Shown here piece by piece: positions 33,646 to 42,785 of a stretch of DNA of 64,000 bases. Position numbers and translations under genes: made by a program. How positions within the stretch are numbered: the stretch's first letter is position 1; each line of letters starts with the position of its first letter. Under the pieces are notes generated by a model. That model worked only from the letters and a program-made list of their open reading frames with translations. It was not told the DNA's origin and did no database searches. The DNA comes from Solibacillus merdavium (GTDB taxonomy: Bacteria > Bacillota > Bacilli > Bacillales_A > Planococcaceae): NCBI RefSeq assembly GCF_014836935.1, contig NZ_JACSPW010000003.1, positions 163,340 to 227,339 on the forward strand. Direction: 5' to 3'.

Positions 33646-33710
33646 CCTGAATAATTGAAATAGTACGCTCCTACATCAAGTAGGGGCTAACTTTTCAATC
33701 GAGGAGGTCT

Positions 33711-34616
33711 ATGATGGAGATTTTGTTGACACAGCTATTTAATGGATTAAGCTATAGCTCATTTTTATTACTGATTGCGTTAGGTCTTTCGATTACTTTT
33801 GGCTTAATGCGTGTTATGAATATGGCACATGGTGACATGATTATGATCGGAGCATATGTTACCTACTCTGTTCAATTAATTTTTGTCAGTATGGTACCTG
33901 AATCTTTATTTGATTATTATTTTATTCTCTCTATTCCAATTGCATTTATTGTAACAGCTTTAATTGGCTTGTTAGTTGAAAAAAGCTTAATTCGATTTTT
34001 ATATGCTCGACCACTCGATAGTTTATTAGCTACTTGGGGATTAAGCTTAATTTTTCAGCAAATTGCCCGGATGATTTTTGGGGCTCCAAACGTTGCCGTA
34101 ACAGCACCTTCTTGGTTGAATGGCAATGTGGAAATTGCTTCGGTGGTGTTGCCATATAAACGATTATTTATTCTTGTACTTGTATGCTTGTGTGTGCTGG
34201 GGCTTTATTATTATTTAGTTAAAACGACTGCGGGTAGACGAATGAATGCCGTAACTCTTAATCGACCAATGGCAGCAAGCTTAGGTATTAATACACGAAA
34301 AGTAGATGCAACAGCCTTTGCGTTAGGCTCTGGCTTAGGCGGAGTGGCAGGGTGTGCGCTTACTTTACTTGGTCCAGTTGGTCCAACTGTAGGAACTAAT
34401 TATATTATCGATGCATTTATGATTGTTATTTTAGGCGGTGTCGGCAAAATTAAAGGCACGGTGCTTGGTGCCCTATGTATTGGCTTATTAAGTACATTTA
34501 CTGAATACGGTACAAGTGCCACGATTGCAAAGGTAGTTGTGTTTGCTTTCATCATTATCTTCCTTCAATGGAAGCCATCAGGACTAATTTCAACTAGAAC
34601 ACGAGTGCTGGACTAA
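33711..34616 (+). CDS. urtB: Urea ABC transporter permease UrtB
   Basis: The 301-residue membrane protein has the LivH-like topology of about eight spans with GLSITFGLMRVMNMAHGDMIMIGAYVTY near the N-terminus and VVILGGVGKIKGTVLGALCIGLL near the C-terminus. The MAHGD motif is typical of UrtB. The start is ATGATG after GAGGAGG; the second ATG (33714) has the better spacing. Only 12 bp separate it from urtC. Confidence 0.92.
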   Translation: MMEILLTQLFNGLSYSSFLLLIALGLSITFGLMRVMNMAHGDMIMIGAYVTYSVQLIFVSMVPESLFDYYFILSIPIAFIVTALIGLLVEKSLIRFLYARPLDSLLATWGLSLIFQQIARMIFGAPNVAVTAPSWLNGNVEIASVVLPYKRLFILVLVCLCVLGLYYYLVKTTAGRRMNAVTLNRPMAASLGINTRKVDATAFALGSGLGGVAGCALTLLGPVGPTVGTNYIIDAFMIVILGGVGKIKGTVLGALCIGLLSTFTEYGTSATIAKVVVFAFIIIFLQWKPSGLISTRTRVLD

Positions 34617-34628
34617 GGGGGGAACGAT

Positions 34629-35705
34629 ATGGCCAAAAGTACGAAAATTAGTTTTTCAATATTATTTTTAATCCTTGCATTAGCACCACTTCTTATGTCA
34701 GATTTCCGTATTTCTTTATTAGCGAAATTTTTATGTTTTGCAATTATTGCAGTAGGGATTAGCTTAATTTGGGGATATACAGGAATTTTAAGTTTAGGGC
34801 ATGGCGTGTTTTTTGGATTGGGTGCCTATGCAGTAGGAATGTATTTGAAAATTCAAGCGTCACCAGGTGGGATTCCAGACTTTATGCAATGGTCAGGTGT
34901 GAGTGAGCTGCCACTTTTATGGAAGCCTTTTGCTAACCCCGTTTTTGCCTTGTTTATGATGATCGGGGTGCCTGTCGCCTTGGCATTTATTATTGGATTC
35001 TTTACATTCCATAACCGAATAAAAGGGGTGTACTTCTCTTTAATTTCGCAAGCTTTAGTCGTTGTGTTTGTAACGCTATTCATCGGTACCCAGGAGCTTA
35101 CGGGCGGTACGAATGGTTTGACGAATTTTACGACAGGCTTCGGGGTGTATTTGACGCATCCAGTCGTACAAAAGGTGCTGTATTATATCACGATTTTAAT
35201 ATTACTCTTAATAGTTCTCATTAGCTTATGGCTAACACAAAGTCGTGCAGGGAAGCTATTGGTTGCGATTAGAGAAGGGGAAAACCGTGTGCGCTTCCTT
35301 GGTTTTAACCCTACAACGTTTAAAGTATTTATTTACTGCGTATCGGCAGCGTTTGCCGGGATTGCAGGTGGATTATTTGTCCTGCAGGTCGGCATGATTT
35401 CACCAGAAATGATGGGGATTATTCCTTCAATTGAGATGGTGCTGTGGGTAGCTGTTGGTGGACGTTATTCGATTTTTGGTGCGGTAATTGGTGCAGTGTT
35501 AACAAATAGTGCAAAAACATTTTTCAGTGAATCATACCCGGATATGTGGTTGTTTTTATTAGGGAGCTTATTCATTTTAGTCGTACTCGTGATGCCAAAT
35601 GGATTAGTCGGTGTGGCGCAGTCGCTTTATGCAAAATGGTTTAGATTCAAAACGTCTAAAAAAGCAGGGGGAACGTCCTATGACGCAAATACTAACTTGC
35701 AATGA
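34629..35705 (+). CDS. urtC: Urea ABC transporter permease UrtC
   Basis: The 358-residue LivM-type permease forms the channel with UrtB. Conserved parts are GISLIWGYTGILSLGHGVFFGLGAYAVGMYL, FIGTQELTGGTNGLTNF and EMVLWVAVGGRYSIFGAVIGA. The last 26 bp overlap urtD. The ribosome binding site is AAGGGGGGAA. Confidence 0.92.
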   Translation: MAKSTKISFSILFLILALAPLLMSDFRISLLAKFLCFAIIAVGISLIWGYTGILSLGHGVFFGLGAYAVGMYLKIQASPGGIPDFMQWSGVSELPLLWKPFANPVFALFMMIGVPVALAFIIGFFTFHNRIKGVYFSLISQALVVVFVTLFIGTQELTGGTNGLTNFTTGFGVYLTHPVVQKVLYYITILILLLIVLISLWLTQSRAGKLLVAIREGENRVRFLGFNPTTFKVFIYCVSAAFAGIAGGLFVLQVGMISPEMMGIIPSIEMVLWVAVGGRYSIFGAVIGAVLTNSAKTFFSESYPDMWLFLLGSLFILVVLVMPNGLVGVAQSLYAKWFRFKTSKKAGGTSYDANTNLQ

Positions 35706-36435
35706 TGTGAAAGTTGATTTTGATGGATTTTTCGCTTTGAAAGGTGTGGATTTACAAGTGGAGCAGCAGGAGGTTCGTTTTTTAATCGGACCGAATGGCG
35801 CTGGAAAAACGACCTTGTTGGATGTGATTTGCGGGAAAACACGAGCAACGGAAGGCTCTGTATTTTTTCAGGAAATGGAGGGCTCTATTCATAAGCTAGA
35901 GGAGCATAAAATTGCGCTTGCAGGCATTGCGCGTAAATTTCAGGCACCGTCAATTTTCCCGCAGTTAACTGTGTTAGAAAATTTAGAGCTTGCGATGAAA
36001 CAAAAGAAAACATTGTGGCATATGCTGTTTGCCAAAATGGACGAACCGACAAAGGAAAAGATTGAGTATACGCTTGAAAAAATTAATTTAACTCAGGAAC
36101 GTAACCGTTTGGCGGGCTTTTTGGCACATGGTCAAAAACAGTGGCTGGAAATTGGTATGCAGCTCATTCAAGATCCACAACTGCTTCTGCTTGATGAACC
36201 AATCGCCGGTATGTCCGGACAGGAACGTGAAAAAACAGGTCGCCTCATTCACGATGTGTCAAAGGAATGCTCGGTACTAATTGTTGAACATGATATGGAG
36301 TTTGTACGTAATTTCTCCAAGCAAGTAACGGTGATGCACGAAGGAAAGGTACTTTGTGAGGGGGATATGAATACGGTACAAAATGACGAGCGTGTTATTG
36401 AGGTGTATTTAGGAAGGGGGAAAACACATGCTTAA
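35680..36435 (+). CDS. urtD: Urea ABC transporter ATP-binding protein UrtD
   Basis: The 251-residue ATPase has Walker A GPNGAGKT, signature LAHGQKQWLEIGMQL (the LxHGQKQWLEIG form is characteristic of UrtD), Walker B LLLLDEP and H-loop VEHDMEF. The start at 35680, after AGGGGGAACG, gives MTQILTC; the frame is open 23 codons further into urtC. It overlaps urtC by 26 bp and urtE by 8 bp. Confidence 0.93.
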   Translation: MTQILTCNDVKVDFDGFFALKGVDLQVEQQEVRFLIGPNGAGKTTLLDVICGKTRATEGSVFFQEMEGSIHKLEEHKIALAGIARKFQAPSIFPQLTVLENLELAMKQKKTLWHMLFAKMDEPTKEKIEYTLEKINLTQERNRLAGFLAHGQKQWLEIGMQLIQDPQLLLLDEPIAGMSGQEREKTGRLIHDVSKECSVLIVEHDMEFVRNFSKQVTVMHEGKVLCEGDMNTVQNDERVIEVYLGRGKTHA

Positions 36436-37129
36436 TGTCAAAGGAATCTTGGCAGGTTATGACGGCAGCATGGTGTTAAATGATCTTACCTTCCAAGCAC
36501 AAAAAGGACAAATTGTTGGAGTATTAGGACGAAATGGTGTGGGGAAATCGACATTATTAAAATCAATTATAGGATTAGTCCCATTAAAAGAAGGTGACAT
36601 CCATTTTCATGAGCAAGGCTTAAAAAAGCTGCCGATTGATAAAAGAGCACGACTTGGTATAGGATACGTACCCCAAGGACGTGAAATTTTCCCGTCACTA
36701 ACGGTTGAGGAGAATATATTACTAGGTTTTGAGATGATGGGCAAAGCAGGGAAAAATAAAAAAATACCTAATGAGGTTTTTGAGTGGTTCCCTGTCTTAA
36801 AAGAAATGCTCCATCGTAAAGGTGGCGATTTATCAGGTGGGCAGCAGCAGCAGCTCGCGATTGCCCGCGCATACGTCGGACAGCCGGATATTTTACTGCT
36901 GGATGAACCGATGGAAGGAATTCAGCCATCCATCGTGCAACTGATTCAGCAAGTTATTACGAAAATTGCTCGTGAAAAAAATATCGGTGTCGTGCTTGTA
37001 GAGCATGATTTGGATTTGGCCATGGAAACGGCAGACTTCATTTATGTAATGGATCACGGTCATATGGTCGTAGAAGGTGAAACGAATAAACTCAACATTC
37101 AGGATATTGAGAGACATTTAGTTGTGTAA
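36428..37129 (+). CDS. urtE: Urea ABC transporter ATP-binding protein UrtE
   Basis: The 233-residue LivF-type ATPase has Walker A GRNGVGKST, Q-loop IGYVPQGREIFPSLTVEENI, signature LSGGQQQQLAIARA and Walker B ILLLDEPMEGIQPS. It completes the UrtABCDE importer. An AT-rich hairpin follows before the nickel genes. Confidence 0.93.
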   Translation: MLNVKGILAGYDGSMVLNDLTFQAQKGQIVGVLGRNGVGKSTLLKSIIGLVPLKEGDIHFHEQGLKKLPIDKRARLGIGYVPQGREIFPSLTVEENILLGFEMMGKAGKNKKIPNEVFEWFPVLKEMLHRKGGDLSGGQQQQLAIARAYVGQPDILLLDEPMEGIQPSIVQLIQQVITKIAREKNIGVVLVEHDLDLAMETADFIYVMDHGHMVVEGETNKLNIQDIERHLVV

Positions 37130-37135
37130 TGTTTT

Positions 37136-37172
37136 AAATATATGGAGCACTTGCTGCTCTTTATATTTTTGG
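37136..37172 (+). terminator. Weak terminator between urt and nik genes
   Basis: ATATGGAGCA pairs with TGCTCTTTATAT (about 37140-37165, imperfect) and a run of five T follows. It may only partly separate the urea importer from the nickel and urease genes, since no new promoter is obvious before 37210. Confidence 0.5.
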
Positions 37173-37209
37173 AAACATCGTGTCACGAATAGAAAGATAG
37201 GTGTTATGA

Positions 37210-38163
37210 ATGTGGAAATATGTCAGCAAGCGATTTGGGAAAAGTGCGCTAGCATTAATTATTTGTTCATTTATATGCTTTATACTAATTCGCCAGCTCC
37301 CGGGAAGTGCAGCTTACAGTATTTACGGGGCTAATGCCCAGCGTCTAACAGAGGAAGAGAAAGTAAGAATTGAACAAGCATTGCTCGGAAATGAGTCGTT
37401 GATTATGCAATACATACAGTGGATAGGAGATATTTTACGGGGGGATTGGGGATTTTCCTTTAGTAAGCAACAGAACGTACTAACTTTAATAATGGAACAA
37501 TCACTATATACCGCAATAGTTGTTACGCTTGCACTAATTTTTACAAATATTTTAATGACACTGTGGTTTTACCTTTTGCAGCGATTACGTCATAAACTGT
37601 TGCGCTCTATTTTAGGGGGGCTTCTACTAGGGGCTATGGTTGTGCCTGGTTTTTGGCTTAGCTTCTTTTTACTGTGGCTATGTGGTGTTATCCTTGGCTG
37701 GTTTCCGATCTATGGTGTAGGGGATGGCAGTATGGGAGCACTCATATACCACGCAATATTACCGAGTATAGCCCTTGCGTTACCGGCTGTCTATTACGGA
37801 GTGAAACTATTAGAAGACCAATTTGCTGGGCTGAAGCAGCAACCCTTTATGATTCATCTTCAGAGGCGCGGTATTTCGAGGAGCCGATTGGCAAGGCATG
37901 TCTTTCCACATGTAGGTTTAGTTTATTTGCAACTTAACGGTTATTTTGTAACAGCGTTTATTGGAGGGACAATTGCTGTGGAAACAGTTTTTTCGATTCC
38001 AGGCGTAGGAAAGCTAACAGTTGAAGCGACGAAACTACATGATTATCCAACATTATTGATGATTATTTTAGTGAGCTTAGCTGTAATTCTAGTGGTGCAA
38101 TTATTGATTGATTTATGTAGCTGCTGGATTGATCCGAGAGTATTTAGAAGTTTAAAGGACTGA
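37210..38163 (+). CDS. Nickel/peptide ABC importer permease (NikB/OppB type)
   Basis: The 317-residue permease has the DppB/NikB layout: an N-terminal span with RQLPGSAAY, then QYIQWIGDILRGDWGFSF, the EAA-type loop region MIHLQRRGISRSRLARHVFPHV and FIGGTIAVETVFSIPGVGKLTVEATKLHDYP. The position between urea import and urease genes, with a NikR-like gene in the same run, makes nickel (possibly with a metallophore) the likely substrate. That is context, not sequence proof. Confidence 0.85.
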   Translation: MWKYVSKRFGKSALALIICSFICFILIRQLPGSAAYSIYGANAQRLTEEEKVRIEQALLGNESLIMQYIQWIGDILRGDWGFSFSKQQNVLTLIMEQSLYTAIVVTLALIFTNILMTLWFYLLQRLRHKLLRSILGGLLLGAMVVPGFWLSFFLLWLCGVILGWFPIYGVGDGSMGALIYHAILPSIALALPAVYYGVKLLEDQFAGLKQQPFMIHLQRRGISRSRLARHVFPHVGLVYLQLNGYFVTAFIGGTIAVETVFSIPGVGKLTVEATKLHDYPTLLMIILVSLAVILVVQLLIDLCSCWIDPRVFRSLKD

Positions 38164-38170
38164 GTAACAC

Positions 38171-39043
38171 ATGTTAATAATCACTATTATAGTAGGGCTA
38201 ATAGTATTAAAGGGAAATCCATATGAAATGTATATAGGTGAAAATAACGTAGCACCGTCCATCACACATTTCTTTGGCACAGATGCATTTGGACGAGATG
38301 TATTTAGTAGAACGATAGCCGGTGCAGGATATTCTATTTTAATGATAGTAATTGCGATAAGCGTCGTATTAGTTATTGGGGTGAGCGTAGGTGTATTGAG
38401 TAGCCTAGCCCCAAAATGGCTTGGAGATAAAATTATTCTTGTACTTGATTTTATGAACAGCTTGCCGTCCATTGTCTATATTTTGCTCGTCGCCTCACTC
38501 GTAAAGCCTACACTATGGACGATTCCGATCATTATTGGCTTATGTAGCTGGATGACGATTGCCCGACAAGTACGTATGCAATTACTACAAGAGAAGCAGC
38601 AGCCATATATCCTAATGGCAAAGCAAATTGAAACAACGAGGTGGCATCGTTTAAAGCGCTATTATATCCCTGCTATCTATCCTATTTTAGGTATCACAGT
38701 CATTCATGAGGCGATTCATGTGCTATTTGCAGAAGCTACAATTAGCTTTTTAGGCTTTGGACTCGCAGTGAATACACCGACGCTCGGCAATTTACTCATG
38801 GATGCGCAAAGCTACTTTTTACTAGGTGCATGGTGGAATATTTTATTTCCGGGACTTTTTATTGCCGCTATTACTTTGTATTTGCTACATCTGAAAAAGA
38901 AACACTTTGAAGGAGGTGCAAAAGATGCTGCACGTAACGGGACTTTCCGTTTTTTGCGAAGGAAATTGCATCGTAAAAAACGCAACATTTCACATCAAGG
39001 CGGGCGACAAAATAGTCCTTACAGGGAAAAGTGGGATTGGTAA
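38171..39043 (+). CDS. Nickel/peptide ABC importer permease (NikC/OppC type)
   Basis: The 290-residue permease has the family start FFGTDAFGRDVFSRTIAGAGYSILMI, the EAA loop ILMAKQIETTRWHRLKRYYIPAI and EATISFLGFGLAVNTPTLGNLLMDA. The normal family end would lie near residue 250. The frame then continues for about 40 Arg/Lys-rich residues, overlapping the ATPase gene by 119 bp in another frame. The tail is probably a by-product of a lost stop codon. It has a short N-terminus compared with other NikC proteins. Confidence 0.85.
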   Translation: MLIITIIVGLIVLKGNPYEMYIGENNVAPSITHFFGTDAFGRDVFSRTIAGAGYSILMIVIAISVVLVIGVSVGVLSSLAPKWLGDKIILVLDFMNSLPSIVYILLVASLVKPTLWTIPIIIGLCSWMTIARQVRMQLLQEKQQPYILMAKQIETTRWHRLKRYYIPAIYPILGITVIHEAIHVLFAEATISFLGFGLAVNTPTLGNLLMDAQSYFLLGAWWNILFPGLFIAAITLYLLHLKKKHFEGGAKDAARNGTFRFLRRKLHRKKRNISHQGGRQNSPYREKWDW

Positions 39044-40262
39044 AACGATTCTAGCCAAAGCGCTTTACGAAGGTGGCGATGAAGTAGCAACAGAAATTAC
39101 AAAAGATGATATCGTCCTTTTACCACAGCATGCAGAGCAAAGCTTTAACCCTCTAAAAAAAATAAGAGAGCATTTTGAAGATATTCGTCTATCAAAAGGC
39201 ATCGAAAAAGAGCAGTTCTGGACTAAAATTACTGATTATTTTGACTTATTTGAGTTGCCAACATCCTGTTTACGCTACTACCCATATGAATGCTCAGGAG
39301 GCATGCTGCAGCGAATTCAACTTATTTTAGCGCACTGTCAGCAGCCGAAGCTATTAATAGCCGATGAGCCGACCGCTGCATTAAATGAGGCATTTATTTC
39401 TAAAACTTTATCCTTTTGGGAGGAATCATGCGCAGCAGGGATGGCTATTCTCGTTATCACTCATCAAATTAAGTGGTACAGCGAATTTGCAACCCAATTT
39501 TTAAAGCTTGAGAATCAGAAACTCACATCTTTTCTTGAGCAGCCGAAGCCTCTTATAAAACCGATGAGATTCCAGCAAAAAAGCTTACTATGCTGCAGGA
39601 TGGACGGGATCGCCTATCGACAAACAGGTGGCTTTTGGCGGAAACGTTTAACACCAGTATTAAAGATTGAACAATTTTCTTGTCAGCAAGGTGAAATCGT
39701 CGGTGTTTGTGGTGCAAGTGGTAGTGGGAAGACGACCTTATTACAAGTATTGCTATCGCAGCTTGTATTTAAAGGGGAAGCAGTACGACCAAGTATTCAA
39801 TATGTACCACAAAGCTATACAGAAAGTCTCCCTGCTAAATGGACTGTAGCACAGGTTATACGCGAAGCACAGCAGGCAGCCGACTGCACTAAAGAGGATT
39901 GTATCAGTCTACTTGAGCAGCTACAGCTACAGCCTGCCCTTTTAAAACAAAAGGTATCTACGTTATCGGGAGGACAATGTCAAAAACTTGCATTGTTCCG
40001 CGTACTACTTAAACGCCCAAAACTCCTTCTATTAGATGAAGCTTTTGCTAGTTTAGATGAGCAGACAACGGAGGCGATTAGCGACATTCTACTTCAATTC
40101 GTTAAGAATGGCTTAACGATTGTTGCAGTCAGCCATGATGAGGTTTGGTTAAATACCTACGCATCAAAACAATATATTGTAGACCGTCAGACCGTAAAGG
40201 AGCATCACAATGAAAAAAGTTATTCTACTAATCATTATGTGTCTCATGCTAACAGCGTGTAA
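38925..40262 (+). CDS. Fused double ATPase of the nickel/peptide importer (NikD-NikE)
   Basis: The 445-residue chain contains two complete ABC ATPase domains. The first has Walker A GKSGIGKT (about 31-38), signature CSGGMLQ and Walker B LLIADEPT. The second has Walker A GASGSGKT (about 264-271), signature LSGGQCQ and Walker B LLLLDEAF. Most Nik/Opp systems use two separate proteins. The ATG at 38925 follows AAGGAGGTG perfectly. The gene overlaps the permease gene by 119 bp and the binding-protein gene by 53 bp. Both halves keep the catalytic residues, although DEAF replaces the usual DEP(T/L) in the second. Confidence 0.88.
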   Translation: MLHVTGLSVFCEGNCIVKNATFHIKAGDKIVLTGKSGIGKTILAKALYEGGDEVATEITKDDIVLLPQHAEQSFNPLKKIREHFEDIRLSKGIEKEQFWTKITDYFDLFELPTSCLRYYPYECSGGMLQRIQLILAHCQQPKLLIADEPTAALNEAFISKTLSFWEESCAAGMAILVITHQIKWYSEFATQFLKLENQKLTSFLEQPKPLIKPMRFQQKSLLCCRMDGIAYRQTGGFWRKRLTPVLKIEQFSCQQGEIVGVCGASGSGKTTLLQVLLSQLVFKGEAVRPSIQYVPQSYTESLPAKWTVAQVIREAQQAADCTKEDCISLLEQLQLQPALLKQKVSTLSGGQCQKLALFRVLLKRPKLLLLDEAFASLDEQTTEAISDILLQFVKNGLTIVAVSHDEVWLNTYASKQYIVDRQTVKEHHNEKSYSTNHYVSHANSV

Positions 40263-41772
40263 CACAGCATCAAACACAGCGAATAGTAACCCAACAGAAA
40301 ATGTACTGCGCTACGGTATTACGAAATCAATCGAGCATTTAAACCCGATCTTAACGGAAGAGGGACATAGTGAGCTTCAGTCTCTTGTGTATAGAGGTTT
40401 AATGAAACAAACAGAAACAAACGACGTGGTAGGTGATGTAGCAAAAAGCGTTACCATTTCTGAAGATGAATTAACCTATACATTTATGTTACATGAAGCA
40501 ACTTGGCATGACGGGCAGCCAATTACGGCGGATGATGTGAAATTTACACTCGATCAAATCAGAACACCTGAAGTAGCATCACCGTATTTTAGCGATTTTC
40601 AAACGGTTGTAGCTGTAGAAATAGTCGATAAACACACAGTACAAATCAAAGTAAATGAGCCGACGCCTACGTTATTACATAAGCTAAAGGTTGGATTACT
40701 CCCACAGCACATTTATGAAGGGCAAGATATATTAACAGCCCCACAAAATACAGCACCTGTAGGAAACGGGCCATATGTATTAAAAAATTGGAGTGCTGAT
40801 GATGTGTTGACTTTTGAAGCAAATGAAAGTTTTTACGGTACAACGCCTGAGATTGAGAGAATAATTGTTTACACAAAACTTGATGAAAACGCAAAGCTAT
40901 TACGCATAAAATCGGGTGACTTACATATCGCACAAATTACACCCCAGCAAAAGAAAGCGGTAGAAGCGTATGAGCATGTCGAGGTGAAAACTTTACAAAC
41001 CGCTGATTATCGTGCACTTCAGTTTAATCAGCAGCATGCACAATTAGCAGATGAAAGTGTACGTAAGGCGATTAATCACTTGATTAATCGGGATCAATTA
41101 ATACAGCTAGTTTTACATGGTACAGGTGAACAAGCGTTTGGACCGTTGCAGCGCAGCTTTGCACGTGCAGATGCTGATGTGTACCGATTGGACGTCACAC
41201 AAGCAACGAAACTGTTACAAGAAGCGGGATATAAAAAAGAGTCGAAATATTTCGAGAATAATGACGGCAAAGTCCTGCAATTTAATGTTATTGCACCGAT
41301 TACAGATGCTGTACGTGTTTCTTTAGCAACAGTCATTGTCGAGCAGCTGCAGGCACAAGGTGTAAATGCCATCCTGCAAACAAAGGACTGGTCAAATATT
41401 ACGATTGAATCTGAGGACACATTTATGATTGGTTGGGGTAGTGAAGACGATCCGGATACCCATACGTATAGAGTGTTCCATAGTACAGAACATGCACCAG
41501 CAGGCTATAACTATGCACTCGTTGATAATCCCGATATCAATGAAGCGTTAGAGAAGGCAAAAGGCGGGACAAGGGAGGAGCGTATAGAGAATTATGCTAC
41601 GTTCCAACAGCATTTAGCACAGGAAATGGCGTTTAGTTTTTTAGTATATGTAGATGGCATTTATGCGATATCAGATAAGCTTGTCGGTACAAGCGATCGA
41701 ATACTAGGGCACAACGGCTTTGGCATCATGTGGAATATAGAAGATTGGAAATGGGAGGATTTGGATGGGTGA
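40210..41772 (+). CDS. Nickel/peptide-type substrate-binding lipoprotein (NikA-like)
   Basis: The 520-residue protein has a lipoprotein signal (MKKVILLIIMCLMLTAC) and the family 5 binding-protein fold: RYGITKSIEHLNPILTEEGHSELQSLVYRGL, LHEATWHDGQPITADDVKFTLDQI and NGPYVLKNW. This family binds peptides or nickel complexes. Its start lies 53 bp inside the ATPase gene, with its own AAAGGAG site, and its end overlaps the NikR-like gene by 8 bp. Nickel is inferred from context. Confidence 0.87.
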   Translation: MKKVILLIIMCLMLTACNTASNTANSNPTENVLRYGITKSIEHLNPILTEEGHSELQSLVYRGLMKQTETNDVVGDVAKSVTISEDELTYTFMLHEATWHDGQPITADDVKFTLDQIRTPEVASPYFSDFQTVVAVEIVDKHTVQIKVNEPTPTLLHKLKVGLLPQHIYEGQDILTAPQNTAPVGNGPYVLKNWSADDVLTFEANESFYGTTPEIERIIVYTKLDENAKLLRIKSGDLHIAQITPQQKKAVEAYEHVEVKTLQTADYRALQFNQQHAQLADESVRKAINHLINRDQLIQLVLHGTGEQAFGPLQRSFARADADVYRLDVTQATKLLQEAGYKKESKYFENNDGKVLQFNVIAPITDAVRVSLATVIVEQLQAQGVNAILQTKDWSNITIESEDTFMIGWGSEDDPDTHTYRVFHSTEHAPAGYNYALVDNPDINEALEKAKGGTREERIENYATFQQHLAQEMAFSFLVYVDGIYAISDKLVGTSDRILGHNGFGIMWNIEDWKWEDLDG

Positions 41773-42169
41773 TATATTAAAACGATTTGGTGTATCCATG
41801 GAGCCGACATTATTAAAACAGCTGGATGATTTTGTTCTCCAAAAGGGATTTCAAAACAGATCCCATGCCATCAGAAGTATCGTCAGAGAGACATTAATAA
41901 ATCATCTAAATGAAAAGGATGTTGTATATGCCTCCATTCAATTATCTAAAGAAGCGTTGGATTCACGATTTGGCCAAATTATACAGCGCTGTGAGCACTG
42001 GGGTAGCATCAAGGCTTTTACAACGGTATTTACTGATTATCAAACGATTAGTATGCATTTTATATTGGAAATGGCAACAGAGCGTATCGGTGGCTTGCAA
42101 AATGACCCATTCCTACATCCAATAATAATTCATTCAAAGGGGAGAGAGAAACGTGAAATTAACGAATAG
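41765..42169 (+). CDS. NikR-like ribbon-helix-helix regulator with altered metal site
   Basis: The 134-residue protein has a NikR-type ribbon-helix-helix ([38 protein letters not shown], about 8-46) and an ACT-like C-terminal domain. The canonical high-affinity nickel ligands of NikR (His76, the His-x-His pair 87/89, Cys95 in Escherichia coli numbering) are not apparent. The stretch where LHVH...C would be reads [14 protein letters not shown], and only a CEHW lies near the first position. It overlaps both neighbours (8 and 17 bp), so it is co-made with importer and urease. It could sense nickel differently or another ligand. Confidence 0.75.
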   Translation: MGDILKRFGVSMEPTLLKQLDDFVLQKGFQNRSHAIRSIVRETLINHLNEKDVVYASIQLSKEALDSRFGQIIQRCEHWGSIKAFTTVFTDYQTISMHFILEMATERIGGLQNDPFLHPIIIHSKGREKREINE

Positions 42170-42455
42170 AGAGCAAGAAAAATTAATGATTGTTGTGGCT
42201 GCTGACTTAGCCTATCGCCGTAAAGCACGTGGATTGAAGCTAAATTATCCAGAAGCAGTTGCTATTATTACGTATGAGATTTTAGAAGGTGCACGAGACG
42301 GTAAGACGGTAGCAGAGCTCATGGATAGTGGTCGGCACATTTTACGCCAAGAGGATGTAATGGAAGGTATTGCACAAATGATTCATGACATCCAAGTAGA
42401 AGCGACCTTCCCTGATGGGACAAAGCTTGTCACAGTACATCATCCAATTCAATAG
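42153..42455 (+). CDS. ureA: Urease subunit gamma
   Basis: The 100-residue gamma subunit is full length and has the family patterns [36 protein letters not shown] and [41 protein letters not shown]. It begins with GTG after GGGGAGAG, 17 bp before the end of the NikR-like gene. It packs with UreB and UreC in the (alpha-beta-gamma)3 enzyme that splits urea into ammonia and carbamate. Confidence 0.97.
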   Translation: MKLTNREQEKLMIVVAADLAYRRKARGLKLNYPEAVAIITYEILEGARDGKTVAELMDSGRHILRQEDVMEGIAQMIHDIQVEATFPDGTKLVTVHHPIQ

Positions 42456-42467
42456 GAGGGATTTTTA

Positions 42468-42785
42468 ATGATACCAGGAGAAGTAAGATTGGCTCAAGGC
42501 GACATTGTAGCAAATGTAAACCGTAGTGTAAAAAGTTTAGTAGTTGTAAATAACGGAGACCGTCCTGTACAAATCGGCTCACATTTTCATTTTTATGAAG
42601 TCAATGCACAGCTCGAATTTAATCGCAAAGAGGCATTTGGCTATCACTTAAATATTCCGGCAGGCACAGCACTACGCTTTGAGCCAGGTGATAAAAAAAC
42701 AGTCGAGCTTGTGACGTTCGGCGGTAAGCAAGAGGCGTACGGATTAAATAATAAAACAAATGGTTCGATGAAGGAGGGAATGTAA
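42468..42785 (+). CDS. ureB: Urease subunit beta
   Basis: The 105-residue beta subunit starts [13 protein letters not shown] and contains [29 protein letters not shown] and [27 protein letters not shown], all typical. The stop overlaps the ureC start by 1 bp (TAATG). The ribosome binding site is GGAGGG. Confidence 0.97.
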   Translation: MIPGEVRLAQGDIVANVNRSVKSLVVVNNGDRPVQIGSHFHFYEVNAQLEFNRKEAFGYHLNIPAGTALRFEPGDKKTVELVTFGGKQEAYGLNNKTNGSMKEGM

